Assembly: GCA_026261815.1 (NCBI GenBank)
Contig: JAMPIT010000435.1
Coordinates: 453,501-517,500 of the forward strand
DNA length: 64,000 nt
Origin: Monarcha castaneiventris obscurior
Lineage: Eukaryota > Chordata > Aves > Passeriformes > Monarchidae
Reading direction: 5' to 3'
The number at the start of each line of letters is the position of its first letter. Positions within the stretch are counted from its first letter, which is position 1. Below are positions 11,031 to 20,439 of this stretch, piece by piece. Below the pieces are notes generated by a model, which saw only the letters and a program-made list of their open reading frames with translations, did no database searches and was not told the DNA's origin. The position numbers were made by a program, and so were the translations under genes.

Positions 11031-11620
11031 TCATACCTTCCCTTGGGGCTGTGGCTGTGGAGCATAGAGGGAGGGTTGGGTCCAGGGGACACCTGCTGCA
11101 TTTGTTTCTATTGTTTTGGTGTGTTATGAATGGTGGGCATTAGAGATCACAGAGCAGAAAACAAACGTAATTTTGTAATGAAATCTCTGCTTCAGAAGAG
11201 CTATGAGAGGCAAAACCCACCGACATTTCTGTGGTGTACATCAGAAATGTAGAAACAAAAAACAGGTGGGTGGTTACGGATTTGCCTGGTGTTGTAGTAG
11301 TGATCCTTGACTGGACTCGGGGCTGAAGAGTTAAGTGTATCTCTTTCATTCTGCTTCTGTACCCTGTAAGAATGGTCTAATTACCCACTCCCAGTCTACA
11401 AACTGCAGTAGCTTAGTCAGTGATGTGTGATGAGTTGCTCCCTAGTTAAAAGGCAGGGAGATATTCTTGTAAAGTTACATAGTTTGAAGCTGATAAATTC
11501 TTTTTGAATCACTATACTGGTGATAAAAGGTAGTTTCCTTTCCCAGACACAAGCTACAACCTGATAACCAGAACCAAGTATTACTCAATGATCAAATTTG
11601 GAAATCTACTTTTTTGTTTT
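11031..11620. other. Spacer between repeats and the presumed DBX1 3' end
   Basis: No gene recognised. Any DBX1 transcript that used a more distal poly(A) site than proposed would extend into this interval. Confidence 0.45.
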
Positions 11621-12671
11621 AATTTGACAATCATCCACTTTAATATATATACATATTTAAAGTCTGTACATGGTAAAATACAAAATAAAAGTGTTTCTTT
11701 ATAAGTTACACAATTAAACAGCTGCATTTGCCTGTCGTTTAGCTGTCATTTAATTAAAAAAAAAAAAGAGAAGCATTATTGAGTCATTGTTGTATTCATT
11801 GACAATAACCTTGGTATAAAACACCCATACAGAGTAAGTGTACAAAATAGTGTACAGTTCATATAAGCTGTGCAAAGACAGCAAAGTTCAGTTAAAAATC
11901 AAAGAGGTGTATCCACTTTCCTCTGTCCACACCACGGATAGCAGAAGCAAAGTGGAAAATAAGCACAAACCTGTGAGCAAGAAGGTTAGACAGTGCTTTG
12001 AACACCATATTGATGAATAAATTAAAATGGAAATCATGAATGTACAGGATCTCCATTACACAGGGCATGCTTGCAGGACACCTTCAAAGTCATTCCAGGG
12101 ATATCAATGGATCTGTTGCACAAGCATGGTGCTGTTTGGGGTGAGGAGGGAGGCAGTGCTTGGTCTGTGTCCCTCAAGGTTATTTATTTTGGAGGAAAGG
12201 GCTGCTAGATCACACAAGTCTTCAGTAGTAGCTGAAGTAGTATAGTAGCTGGAAATTCACTTGAAAGGTAATAAAAATGGTCACACCATCTATATTGTAG
12301 TTTTTGATTTTTTTTTTAATCTGGGGGAAGAAGTTTCCTTTCCTACAGGGGAACTTCCCTTTCCTCCCTGCTATAGAGCCAGGAGCTGCCTGTCTGTTTT
12401 TGGGAGAAGGTAGCTAATTAAGCAAATATTGCTTGCTAAGCAGAGAGAGTTATGAAAATTTTGGCAGATATTATGAACATGAAAACCTCCACACGGGGCA
12501 ACAAATGAGGAATACCAGTGAGAAGGAAGTCTTGCAGCTATTGTGATAAAGAACCTGTACTGAAGAAGCATGTGGACATTGGGGTGGGACAGCACCTCTT
12601 CAATTTATAGTACTCTGGTTTATTTACATCTTTGCAGTGTCCCCATGTGATGGTAGGGGCAGGCAAGGGAT
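11620..12671 (-). other. DBX1: DBX1 3' UTR (extent inferred)
   Basis: AT-rich, repeat-free sequence follows the DBX1 stop codon on the minus strand. Candidate poly(A) signals in minus orientation are AATAAA at 12183-12188 (about 490 nt of UTR) and the common variant ATTAAA at 11639-11644 (about 1.05 kb of UTR, followed by a T-rich tract in the mRNA sense). I favour the distal site because the non-repetitive character continues to it, but no transcript evidence is available. No credible ORF lies inside. Confidence 0.5.
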
Positions 12672-13049
12672 CTAAGAGACTGTTATCTCCTCCTCTTCTT
12701 CTTCCCCTTCATCATCCTCTTCCTCTGAGTCTGAGAAGTCTGAAGGTTTGCTGGGGCTGCTAGAATGGGATGGAGAAGGAGACATCTGGGAGTCCACTCT
12801 GTCCCTCAGGTGTAGATGTTCTGGGGATGGGTGGTAGGTTAAGGGATGCCGGGGGCTGGGCGGGCACACGGGGGGAACTTCCTCCTCCTCCTCCTCCTCT
12901 CCTGAGCATTTCTTGCCTACGTCACTGAGGTCTGGGTGAGGGTTGAACTTGGTGGGGAGGGTCTGTTCTCTGCAGCCACCAGAAGAGAGGAGCTCTCTTT
13001 CTTTGGAGTTCCTCCATTTCATCCTCCTGTTCTGGAACCAGATCTTCAC
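12672..13049 (-). CDS. DBX1: DBX1 coding exon 4 (recognition helix and acidic tail)
   Basis: The acceptor CCCGTAG is followed by VKIWFQNRRMKWRNSKERE, which supplies the DNA-recognition helix. Next come SSGGCREQTLPTKFNPHPDL, a seven-Glu run encoded by GAG/GAA repeats, a Ser/Pro-rich stretch, DFSDSEEEDDEGEE and ITVS before TAG (complement of 12672-12674). Poly-Glu length varies between species in this protein. Confidence 0.95.
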   Translation of the reverse strand: MKIWFQNRRMKWRNSKERELLSSGGCREQTLPTKFNPHPDLSDVGKKCSGEEEEEEEVPPVCPPSPRHPLTYHPSPEHLHLRDRVDSQMSPSPSHSSSPSKPSDFSDSEEEDDEGEEEEEEITVS

Positions 13050-16000
13050 CTACGGGACAAAGCAACAAAGAAGGGAAATGGTTCAGTAAAGCAGGGACCA
13101 GAAAAGGCGTTTTGGCTGCACTCTCAAAGCCCTGCACATGCCCATACTAAAGCTAACAGGAACCACAGAATCTGATCTTTGGAGGGCCCTAGGAGAGAGC
13201 TCGGGGCAATCAGGCTGTGGTCCTACTCACCTAGCTGGGAATCGTGCCATTTTTGGCTCTGTTGATCGTGGAGCGGAGGAATCTTGGCTCTCCACACCCC
13301 CTCTGCCCTCCCCCGACCTGGTGTCCCTCTCACCTGTGAGTCCTTGAGGCCCAGCTTGGCTGCCAGCTTCTTCCTGTCGGGTTTGCTGATGTACTTCTGC
13401 TTCTGGAACATCTTCTCCAGCGCCTTGCGCTGCACGTCGGAGAAGACGGCGCGGCGCAGCATCCCCCGGCGGGGCTTGCCCCGGGCAGCCAGCGGCCAGG
13501 AGAAGGTGCCAGGGATGGGGACCACGGCGGAGGCAGCTGTGGGAGGGACACACGGCACTAAGCAGAGCGGGACCGGCCCCCACCATCCCTCCCAACCCTC
13601 CGGGCGGGCGCTCATCAACCTGGGGCGGTGAAAAGGAGCTTTAGGCTTAACCAGCCGCCCCCCTTTCAGGCAGCGATGGCCGGGATTAGATCTATCAACT
13701 CAAATGTGGAAAATGGGTCAATGGTGGCCGGTTTTGTTGGGAGATTCAAAGGTCTCCGGCCTGAAAAGGCAAAGCGAGGCGTACCGGCTAAGATAGAGGT
13801 ATAATAAAAAAGCTCTCCCTCCCACTCAGAAGCATTTGATTTTTTTTTTTCAGATGCTTTTATCATTTCAGATGCTTTATTATGCTCGAGATGAAAATGA
13901 GGACTTTTCTGATTCCGAACAAAACCGCTCCTCTTCAGATGCAGTTTTGATCAATCAGTATTCATCTTTTTATAATAATCTCTTCTCTCTCCCTCCCCCC
14001 CTCCAAAGTTGGAGAATTCAATTCGAAGACATGAAAAGTAACAGCTAATTAGCACACTGCCTGGTTCCCAATGGCATTAGTATGATAAAAAAGGGCAGAG
14101 TTTCGCCTTAAAAAAAAAAAGGAGGGGGGGAACCTCCCCAACAGAGACAGAGATGCTAATGAAGCGTGAATGGTAATTGTGTAGTAATGAACTAACAGAA
14201 AAAGACTGAGGACAAGCAGCTAACGCCATATATTATTGGAACAAAAGAGATTTACACTTTCAAACTAAACACAACGGCATGCCAGGCTCCTCGGGAGAAT
14301 ACTGATGGCACAATCGTCTCTTTCCCCAAATCATTTTCATTAAATGGACATGAAAAGCTATTTATAAAGCTCAAGTTGTTTTTGTTAGGCTATTCACATG
14401 CTGGAGAAAGGAAGCAAATTCCATTATCCAGAGGATGAATAGAGGAGCTTGGGTTATTTTTTTTTCTTCTCTCCCTTTCCCTGTTTTCTTTTTAAATTAA
14501 TAGCTTGTTTGCGTAATTAGATTTCGGGTTTGGTTGTTTGGTTTTGTTTTTTTTAATTGTTCTCTCAACATCATAATACTTAGCGCTGTAAGACTCACAC
14601 CTCCGTGGCCTGCTTTCTCGCCCTTACCGGGGTGTTTGACGGTGTAACCGGGAAGGTGCAGGAGGGCAGGGTTAGTACGCGGCCGAGGTGCGGGAGGGGA
14701 GGGTGGAGCAGGGCAGCGCGCTGGATCCGCCCGTGAGGCGGCGGGGGCGGAAAGGTTTGGGGGACACCCAGAGGCTCCCTCCCTGTTCCCTTCCTCTCTC
14801 CAGCCTCCCCTCCCTCTCTCCAGCCTCCCCTCCCTCTCTGCAGCCTCCCCTCCGTCCCTGCGCGGGCGCTGACCGCTCCTCGTGGTGCTGAAACAGCAGC
14901 GCCGGCAGGGCGGGAGGGAAGGAGGGAGGGAGAGAGGGAGGGAGGGAGAGAGAGAGAGGGAGGGAGGGGAACCCGCCTCGCCTCGGGACCGTGACAATCC
15001 CGGCTAATTTGCGGATCAGCGGGAGGAGCGGGCAGGGAATGTCAGGCAGTCACTGCCTGTGCTAAATCGGGCAGCAAATTGGCGCGACTGATGCTTGAAT
15101 GTTGTACTCCCTCCAACCTCTGAACTGCGGCATAACCCCGCCGGGGGGAACGGAGGGACGGCAGATATCAGCGGGCAGGGCCGGCAGAGGGGCCCGCCCG
15201 CACGCAGGGACACTTCTAAACACCTACCTGGGAAATAGGAAGATCTGAGAAAGGGCTGGAAGGATCCTTCAAAGTACGGAAAGGAGAAAGTCTTTGGCGG
15301 GACGCTCTGAAGCAATGCAGGGGAGGTTTCTAGTAAATAAATAAAATCAAATTAAACGGAGGGTAACCACCGGTTGGACTCGACCGACGGCAGGGCTGAG
15401 TTCTGTCGCTTGGTCTGGAGACCAATGCTGTGGTACTTTTAGAAAAAGTAAAAGAGCCAGACTGAACTCGGAACGGCCGAGGAAAAGTCGCACCTTTGCT
15501 GGTTTTGCCAGCAAAGCGGCACCCGTGAGGGCAGGGTCAGCCAGAAGACACGGCCGGGGGACCCCTCGTCTCCGGGACCCCTCCCTCCGCCTGCTCCTCC
15601 CTTCCGTCCTGCGGCGGAGCGGGACCGGCCGCGGGCAGCGCTGCCCCTGGCCCCTGAAATCCGAGCGATGCCGGAGGGCTCTGCAGCTCGGGACAGGGTC
15701 CTCCCTCCCTTTCCTAAAGCGGCTCCCTGCGCTGCCCCTCGCCCGGCACCCCTCTCCTGCGGGCGGTGTGTCCCCAGCGCCCGGGGCCGCGCCCGGCGGC
15801 GAGCTCGGGATGCCCCCGCTTACCGGCTCGGGGCGTGGAGGAGAGGATGGCGTTGACTCCAAACTTCAGGAAAGTGGAGTCGCTGCTGGAAGTCTGTGGC
15901 GAACAGATCCTCCTGGAGCCGGCGGTGGTGGAGCTGGGGAGCTCCGGCGTTCCCGAGTCCGTCCTGGCGGCCGAGGCTGGGGGGGACATGCTGGGCGGGG

Positions 16001-16175
16001 GGGCAGTCCTGGGTAGGTAACTGGTGGGCCTGCTGATCCGGATCAAATCTTCCACCAGGAAGCTGGAATGGCTGGAAAAAGCCGACTGCAGCGACTGAGG
16101 CAAGGTGAGGGTGGGGGTCGGCCGGAGGAGGCTGGGGTAGACGGCTGGCGGGGCGATGAGGCTGGGGAACATCAT
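12672..16175 (-). CDS. DBX1: DBX1 (developing brain homeobox 1), complete four-exon coding region
   Basis: Minus-strand exons 16175-15824, 15329-15228, 13536-13334 and 13049-12672 total 1035 nt, i.e. 344 residues plus TAG, close to the 343 of human DBX1. The protein starts MMFPSLIAPP and ends EEITVS. Residues 39-45 (FLVEDLI) and 105-111 (FGVNAIL) resemble Eh1 motifs that bind Groucho/TLE co-repressors. The homeodomain spans about 176-235 with W48, F49, Q50, N51 and R53 in WFQNRRMKWRN. The C-terminus has a seven-Glu run and a second acidic stretch after KPSDFSDSEEE. DBX1 is a nuclear repressor that defines p0 progenitors and V0 interneurons, including respiratory-rhythm neurons. DBX2 is excluded by the conserved tail and by NAV2 linkage. 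Confidence 0.96.
13334..13536 (-). CDS. DBX1: DBX1 coding exon 3 (first three quarters of the homeodomain)
   Basis: 203 nt. It completes an Ala codon and reads ASAVVPIPGTFSWPL, then the homeodomain from about GMLRRAVFSD through helix 1 (QRKALEKMF), helix 2 (KPDRKKLAAKLGL) and the start of helix 3 (KDSQ). The donor CAG|GTGAGA falls between homeodomain positions 44 and 45, a common intron position in homeobox genes. Confidence 0.95.
13630..14470. promoter_or_regulatory. Candidate enhancer in DBX1 intron 2
   Basis: AT-rich, repeat-free intronic block with three copies of TTCAGATGC (E-box CAGATG at 13851-13856, 13869-13874 and 13936-13941), GGGATTAG near 13683, TTGATCAATCAG near 13947, and AGCTAATTAGC near 14043. 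CAGATG is the preferred site of proneural bHLH factors and TAATTA that of Antp-class homeodomains. The contrast with the adjacent GC-rich half of the intron suggests purifying selection, but conservation was not tested. Confidence 0.4.
14801..14856 (+). repeat. 20-bp pyrimidine-rich tandem repeat
   Basis: Nearly three copies of a 20-bp unit (CAGCCTCCCCTCCCTCTCTC) lie in DBX1 intron 2; the third copy has small changes. Confidence 0.85.
14912..14971 (+). repeat. 60-nt uninterrupted homopurine (GGGA/GA) tract
   Basis: Sixty consecutive purines made of GGGA and GA units. Four G-runs in 14912-14930 satisfy a G-quadruplex pattern on the plus strand, which is the template strand for DBX1. Mirror-symmetric parts could also form triplex DNA. 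Confidence 0.9.
15228..15329 (-). CDS. DBX1: DBX1 coding exon 2
   Basis: 102 nt. Joined to exon 1 it restores a Glu codon, followed by TSPALLQSVPPKTF and FPYFEGSFQPF, a block shared with mammalian DBX1. It ends YFP plus one base before donor GTAGGT at 15227. The aromatic, proline-rich segment precedes the homeodomain; its function is not established from the sequence. Confidence 0.93.
15330..15823 (-). other. DBX1: DBX1 intron 1
   Basis: 494 bp, phase 1, donor GTAAGC and acceptor TTTATTTACTAG. The acceptor tract is AT-rich with several purines, so it is a weaker site than that of intron 3. The intron lies inside the promoter-proximal CpG-rich zone. Confidence 0.85.
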
Positions 16176-16260
16176 CGCAGGGGCCGTCCGCGGAGCCGGG
16201 CTGGGGCCGCTCGCCTGCTTGTTTGTTTGTTTGCTTTTGTTTTCTGCTTTGCAAACCTGG
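15530..16260. promoter_or_regulatory. DBX1: CpG island over DBX1 promoter and exon 1
   Basis: GC-rich sequence with frequent CpG dinucleotides extends from intron 1 through exon 1 into the 5' UTR. CpG-rich sequence continues less densely to about 14640. This is typical for a developmental homeobox gene promoter. Exact CpG ratios were not computed. Confidence 0.7.
15824..16175 (-). CDS. DBX1: DBX1 coding exon 1
   Basis: It begins at the first of two consecutive ATGs (16175-16173 and 16172-16170), giving MMF as in mammals, and encodes 117 codons plus one base. The donor CCG|GTAAGC lies with its G at 15823. The frame is open upstream to 16412, but the TATA box at 16326-16332 would place transcription start near 16300, and no in-frame ATG lies between that point and 16175. 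The position -3 base is G, a fair initiation context. Confidence 0.93.
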
Positions 16261-16325
16261 GTTGGTAAAGATCCAGCCAGCGAGTCTGGCGGAGTTCTCT
16301 CTGCCCCTTCCTCCTGGACCATGGG

Positions 16326-16332
16326 TTTTATA
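16326..16332 (-). promoter_or_regulatory. DBX1: DBX1 TATA box
   Basis: The plus strand TTTTATA reads TATAAAA on the minus strand, about 150 bp upstream of the start codon. It predicts transcription start near 16300 and a 5' UTR of about 125 nt. CCAAT boxes lie about 105-135 bp further upstream, a classical arrangement. Confidence 0.6.
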
Positions 16333-16436
16333 GTGGTCAGCCCCGCTGAGGCTCTTTCAAAAGTGACAGCCCCAACAATGGGGTTCAACAAAGTTCTCCA
16401 CTTGAGCTTCATTCAGGGCGAGCTCCCGGCTTCTCC

Positions 16437-16465
16437 ATTGGTCCGGGGCTGCAATTTATGATTGG
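16437..16465 (-). promoter_or_regulatory. DBX1: Two CCAAT boxes upstream of the DBX1 TATA box
   Basis: ATTGG on the plus strand at 16437-16441 and 16461-16465 gives two minus-strand CCAAT motifs (NF-Y type) 24 bp apart. The second is part of TGATTGGATTAG, which also holds a homeodomain-like GATTA. Confidence 0.5.
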
Positions 16466-16930
16466 ATTAGACTTCATAAGCAACCGGGGCACAATGGCCC
16501 CGCCACAAAGAAAGTGTAGTCATCAATTTTGCATATTGACCGCCTCTTTGGAATACAGCGCTCCAAAGGCTCCCAGCAGGGTTTTGTTCAGAGGCAACAC
16601 ACACAGGCTAATTAAATGCCTATTTAAAAGTTTCGAATGACATCTTGCCTCGTAGAAAGGGAATTATTTAAAGAAAGCACTAAATTTATTTGCCGCTCCC
16701 CTGCTGAGTTTAGGAAATAAATCAATAAATATTCATATAAACTTATTTGCGGGCTCACAGAAAAGCACAGGTTTTGTGGATTTGAAAATACAAATTAGAA
16801 AACGTGGAACTAAGCTCTGTTGAGGGAGAAACACATTTGGAGAGCGGATCCCACCGTGGTTTGAGCATATTCTGCTCCTGCTATTAGTATGAGGCACAAT
16901 TAGTGCGCGTAGATGGGGTTGGTTTTCTAT
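16466..16930. promoter_or_regulatory. Candidate upstream regulatory block of DBX1
   Basis: Immediately upstream of the promoter the sequence turns AT-rich with an octamer-like TTTTGCAT near 16527, GGCTAATTAAATG near 16608 and several TAAAT/AATAAAT elements, and no repeats. It may be a proximal enhancer. Evidence is motif density only. Confidence 0.35.
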
Positions 16931-18165
16931 CTGCACATCAAAGGTCCGGAATAAGGCATACTTGCAGTGTCAACTTCTCCTTTCAAGATCCGGGCTTCGT
17001 AACAGTCTCGTGTACTTGTGTTCAGGCAAGAGGTTTGCCCAGACCGAAATGTGAGCCTTGATGTGGCCGGTAAGAGCTCTGCTCCCTCAAAATCTAAGTA
17101 TTGCACACAAAAGAGATCTGGACAGTTTGTGGGACCAGGGCAACCCCTTAGGGTTCTCAGTCTGTTGCTCCTCTGTAGCTTATCTACGTTAAAAATAGTG
17201 GGAATCGCTACCCTCCAGCTATGAAAATGAAGACAACTTTGTAGCGTTTGGATCCTTTTGGCTGAAGTTGTCTGAGCTACTCTCGGCTTTGCCGGTGTCG
17301 ATGACTCCAAGCAGCCAAATTCACCTGATCTCGCTCTTTATCTGCGGGCGTGTGCAGGATTTCGGAAGGTGTATTAGTCAGTGCGACAGAGCTCCGAGTC
17401 CCCTAACTTTAGTGCGAGGGACAAATTACATCGTCTAACGGGAAAGTAGCAAATAGAGATTTTTCTGGCAGAGAGGTTTTGTTTGTGGTGGCAAATATGG
17501 AAATAGGCGCAAGTGGAGTTAGTTTCCTTTGGCGGTGGGTGATGAAAGCGACTATTGAGAGTGGTTTTACCTGATTTCTCTGTTAAAGACTATAACAGAT
17601 GTGTTAAATGTCCTATGTTTTAAAAGCACCCCATTCAGTCCTTTGGTGTGTCTGAACCTTTGCAAGCAGAAGTGTGCAGCTCAACCATGCAGCCTTTATC
17701 CTATTAACCATGAACTAACTGTCACCTTCAGCTGTTTTCCCTTTTTACTTTTTAACACAAAGCTTTCTCAAAAATCTTATTAACCAGCTTTATTTCTCTC
17801 GATGGTTTTTGTCCGGACGTTTTGTGTTGATTATCTCCATGTCGATGCTTTAACCATTCAATAAAAGTGCATCTGCGATTTATATCACATTAGGGAAGAA
17901 AGAAAGTCTGTTAAACCTCTCCCTTGATTCAAATCAAAAAGTTATTTATTAGAGAGGACGGAATCAGCCCTGGAAATTGTATGATCCTGACAAGCTTTCC
18001 CGGTGCTGTTCGCCGGCCCCCAGCAGATGAGCACCTGCAGACGGCTGACTTGGAAGGTCCGCCGTCTGAAAGCATCACTTTGAAATAAAACCTCGCCGCA
18101 GTTTTTTTCCCCCGCTCCCCAGTTTTGTTGCTCTTGATGCTTAGCAGGTAAAGAAAAAGGGGAAG
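16931..18165. other. DBX1 upstream flank, no gene recognised
   Basis: Repeat-poor sequence without credible ORFs. The part near 17790-17900 (ATTATCTCCATGTCGATGC and neighbours) is CpG-containing and unlike ordinary spacer, which may mean conservation. Confidence 0.45.
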
Positions 18166-18545
18166 GAAGGCGTGGGCAGAGGGCAGGGGACTCGGGGGTT
18201 CCCGGCACCTGCCCCCCGCCCCGTTCAGGCTCCGCGGTGCCGGGGGTGTCCGGGGGGAGCGGGGGCTGCCCCGCCCTGCTCCGGGCTCAGCTCTGCGCTC
18301 GCCCCCACCCCTGGCGCTCCGGGGTTGCCTCAAGCCCCGTTTATGCGCAGCGCTGCTCTCGGGGTGTTACTTAGCAAGCGAGCGGGACGGCAGCGAATGG
18401 AAAGAGCAAACGGGGCTTTCCCAATAAAATAATTACCTGGCGCCCCGCCAGCCCCTGGTCCCATCTCAGTCCCCTGCTCCCTGCCCCTCTCGCAGCCGCC
18501 CCCCGATCCCGGCGTTTCCCAACTGAGCTCCGCCCGGGCTGTTCG
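18166..18545. promoter_or_regulatory. Second CpG island, about 2 kb upstream of DBX1
   Basis: A sharply bounded GC-rich, CpG-rich block. No gene start is visible beside it. Multiple CpG islands around homeobox genes commonly mark Polycomb-controlled domains; an unannotated noncoding transcript start is another possibility. Confidence 0.6.
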
Positions 18546-19058
18546 GAGAACACTTAGTTTTTTACAGTCATTATACGTTTCCTTTGAGATGATTTACTCC
18601 TTTCTTTACATATACATTGGGGGCATTTTGTCTCACTATAGACCAACTGCTGCTAATTTCTCTGGTTTTAAAAAAGAGGGGCTGACATTTTCTGGAAGGT
18701 TGGGTCAAACGCATGCTGGGGCACGCGTGGACCCGGTTCCTTGTGATGCGTCTGAGCACACTCATAAAGAATTCCTTAAGCACCACGGCAAAAGGGACTA
18801 GACATCTATTGAAAGGGAAGATAGACCATAAGAAACCAAGAAATCAGACGAAAGGATCTTATTTTAAGTGATCTCCTTTGGAAGTTTCTTTTCAAAGGCA
18901 GTGATCATTTAAGAGAAAGGGAATTCTAATGTCTCAGGATAAAACCTGTGACTAATGCCGTTTGACCTATGCTCAGGCAGTTTTGTGCTTCCTGCCATTC
19001 ATTTTAATGTCGTTATCTTCAAATTTATTTCTTAAAAGTCACTCACTTTCTTTGTCAC

Positions 19059-19061
<3 letters not shown>
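18546..19061. other. AT-rich spacer between two CpG islands
   Basis: Nothing recognised apart from ordinary AT-rich sequence; ends in a poly(A) tract. Confidence 0.45.
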
Positions 19062-19092
<31 letters not shown>

Positions 19093-19114
19093 AGAAGAAG
19101 GAAAAAAAAAAAAA
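19062..19114 (+). repeat. Poly(A)/GAA tract
   Basis: About 29 adenines, three GAA units and a further 13 adenines. It borders the next CpG island on its left side. Confidence 0.93.
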
Positions 19115-19139
19115 GGGAAAAGAGCCTAAACCCAATACT

Positions 19140-19565
19140 GCCGGCGGGTGAGGGGTGGAGAGGGGGAGGTGGGGGTTGAAGCTGCGTGTGTCCCAGTCCG
19201 AGGCTGGTAATCCGCATGAAATTGGGAGAGCCAGCACTTCAAATCCGGAGACCAAAGGGCTGGGCAGGGCCGGGCCGGCGCCCCCCCGGCGGCTCGGAGC
19301 CTCGCTCGGAGCCCCGTCCCTCTCCCGCATCCCCGGCCCCGGGAGACGGACGTCTCAATCACCGCCACGGCGCGGCCCCACGCGGGACACCCTCCGGGGA
19401 CAGCCCCTGCCCTGCCGGGCCGCTTCCCGCAGCCAGGTGGAAGCCGAACTTCTCGTCCCTCCCTCTCCGAGCCGGGAGCCGCTCCACAAGGGACCAGCCC
19501 AACCCCGCACCGCATCCCCCGGGCTGTCCGGCCCTGCAGTGCCCCGCTTCTTCCTCCCTAAAGCT
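19140..19565. promoter_or_regulatory. Third CpG island upstream of DBX1
   Basis: Very GC-rich and CpG-rich, flanked on the left by an A-tract (19062-19114) and on the right by a T-tract (19636-19654). Long frames open in both directions (for example 19186-19827) are by-products of the composition. No transcript start can be assigned. Confidence 0.6.
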
Positions 19566-19635
19566 GCAGTGCAAAGGTGTGTGTGCGCCTTTTAGGTTCT
19601 TTCCTTATTTTTTCCCCCCACTTTTGTTTTTTTCC

Positions 19636-19654
19636 TTTTTTTTTTTTTTTTTTT
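19636..19654 (+). repeat. Poly(T) tract
   Basis: Run of about 19 thymines within a longer pyrimidine-rich segment (19590-19654), on the right of the CpG island at 19140-19565. Confidence 0.9.
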
Positions 19655-19829
19655 CCGCCGGAGAGGGGCCGGCGGGAGAGGGGGAGGGATGCTCCGTCCC
19701 TGCTGTGTCCCAGCCCCCTAACGATGCTCATCGACCACGCCGGCAGCTTGAATGGAGGCTGCGGGGGCGAGGCTGTATTAAGACACCTAAGTCTTCACCT
19801 TTAGAATTCAAGCACAAGGAACAGTAACT

Positions 19830-20270
19830 GTTGGTTCGTTCAAAGCTCTTCTAGATCCCCCCTTTTCTTGAAAATCCTTCTATTGTGCCAATCAAGCAGA
19901 TGGTTTGCAGGAAATATAGCTTGGCCCCAGTGACCGAAACTAATTTTAACTAGCTTTCCAAGCCTGGCACGTTTGTTTTGCTCTTACAAAATAGCTAAAA
20001 AAACAGCTGGCAAGGGTGAATTAAACCCATTAAAGACACATTTATAAGAAATTATATTCACATAGGTTGCTTGAAACCCCCCTAAGAGGGGAGAGATGAG
20101 CGTATTGAAATGAAAATGTCCCCGAGCACACTACCCTCCTTAACATCGCCTGAGAGTCTCAAAACATTTTACTAAATAGATTAACTTGACTATTGTTTTG
20201 CATCACATTTATCAGCTTCATTAAGTGAATAGCTGAACAAATATATTACGCATGCATGAAAAGCTCTTTT
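19830..20270. promoter_or_regulatory. Candidate DBX1 upstream enhancer A
   Basis: Repeat-free AT-rich block with E-boxes CAGATG (19897-19902) and CAGCTG (20004-20009), and further CAGGTG at 20302-20307 just outside. Homeodomain-type motifs are frequent (AACTAATTTTAACTAG, GAATTAAACCCATTAAAG). Its look is that of a conserved noncoding element 3.5-4 kb upstream of DBX1. Conservation is untested. Confidence 0.4.
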
Positions 20271-20439
20271 GGGGGCTGCCTTATTGTGTCCTCAGCCCTG
20301 ACAGGTGGTTAACTGTGTTTCTCTCTCCTCTCCCCCTCTCTCTCCCTGCGCAAAGAAAGAGGGATCTCGGACAGAACGCACAGCCCAGACTTGGCAAAGG
20401 GACCTCGAGGGGAGAGTTACTTTCTTTTCCCTCGCCATT

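Larger units (their letters stand above)
13537..15227 (-). other. DBX1: DBX1 intron 2
   Basis: 1691 bp, phase 1, donor GTAGGT and acceptor CTCCCACAG. It has two contrasting parts: a GC-rich half next to exon 2 (about 14640-15227) with pyrimidine tandem repeats and a 60-nt homopurine tract, and an AT-rich half next to exon 3 (13630-14560) dense in homeodomain and E-box motifs that I treat as a candidate enhancer. Confidence 0.85.

Noticed and set aside
12970..12990. CCACCAGAAGAGAGG as a CTCF site inside DBX1 exon 4.
   Set aside because: Too many departures from the CTCF core, and the bases are explained by coding constraint.
13223..13618. Longer frames through DBX1 exon 3 into its flanking introns.
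   Set aside because: The extra residues on both sides lie beyond clear AG acceptor and GT donor sites and are not DBX1-like.
14497..14997. 166-codon minus-strand frame in DBX1 intron 2.
   Set aside because: It is produced by the homopurine tract and the 20-bp tandem repeat; it lies wholly inside an intron and has low-complexity sequence.
15525..16016. 163-codon plus-strand frame over DBX1 exon 1.
   Set aside because: It is antisense to the verified DBX1 exon 1 and its CpG island; composition explains it.
19186..19827. 213-codon open frame across a CpG island.
   Set aside because: GC-rich DNA lacks stop codons, and overlapping frames on both strands are equally long. The product is Pro/Arg/Ser-rich with no domain.
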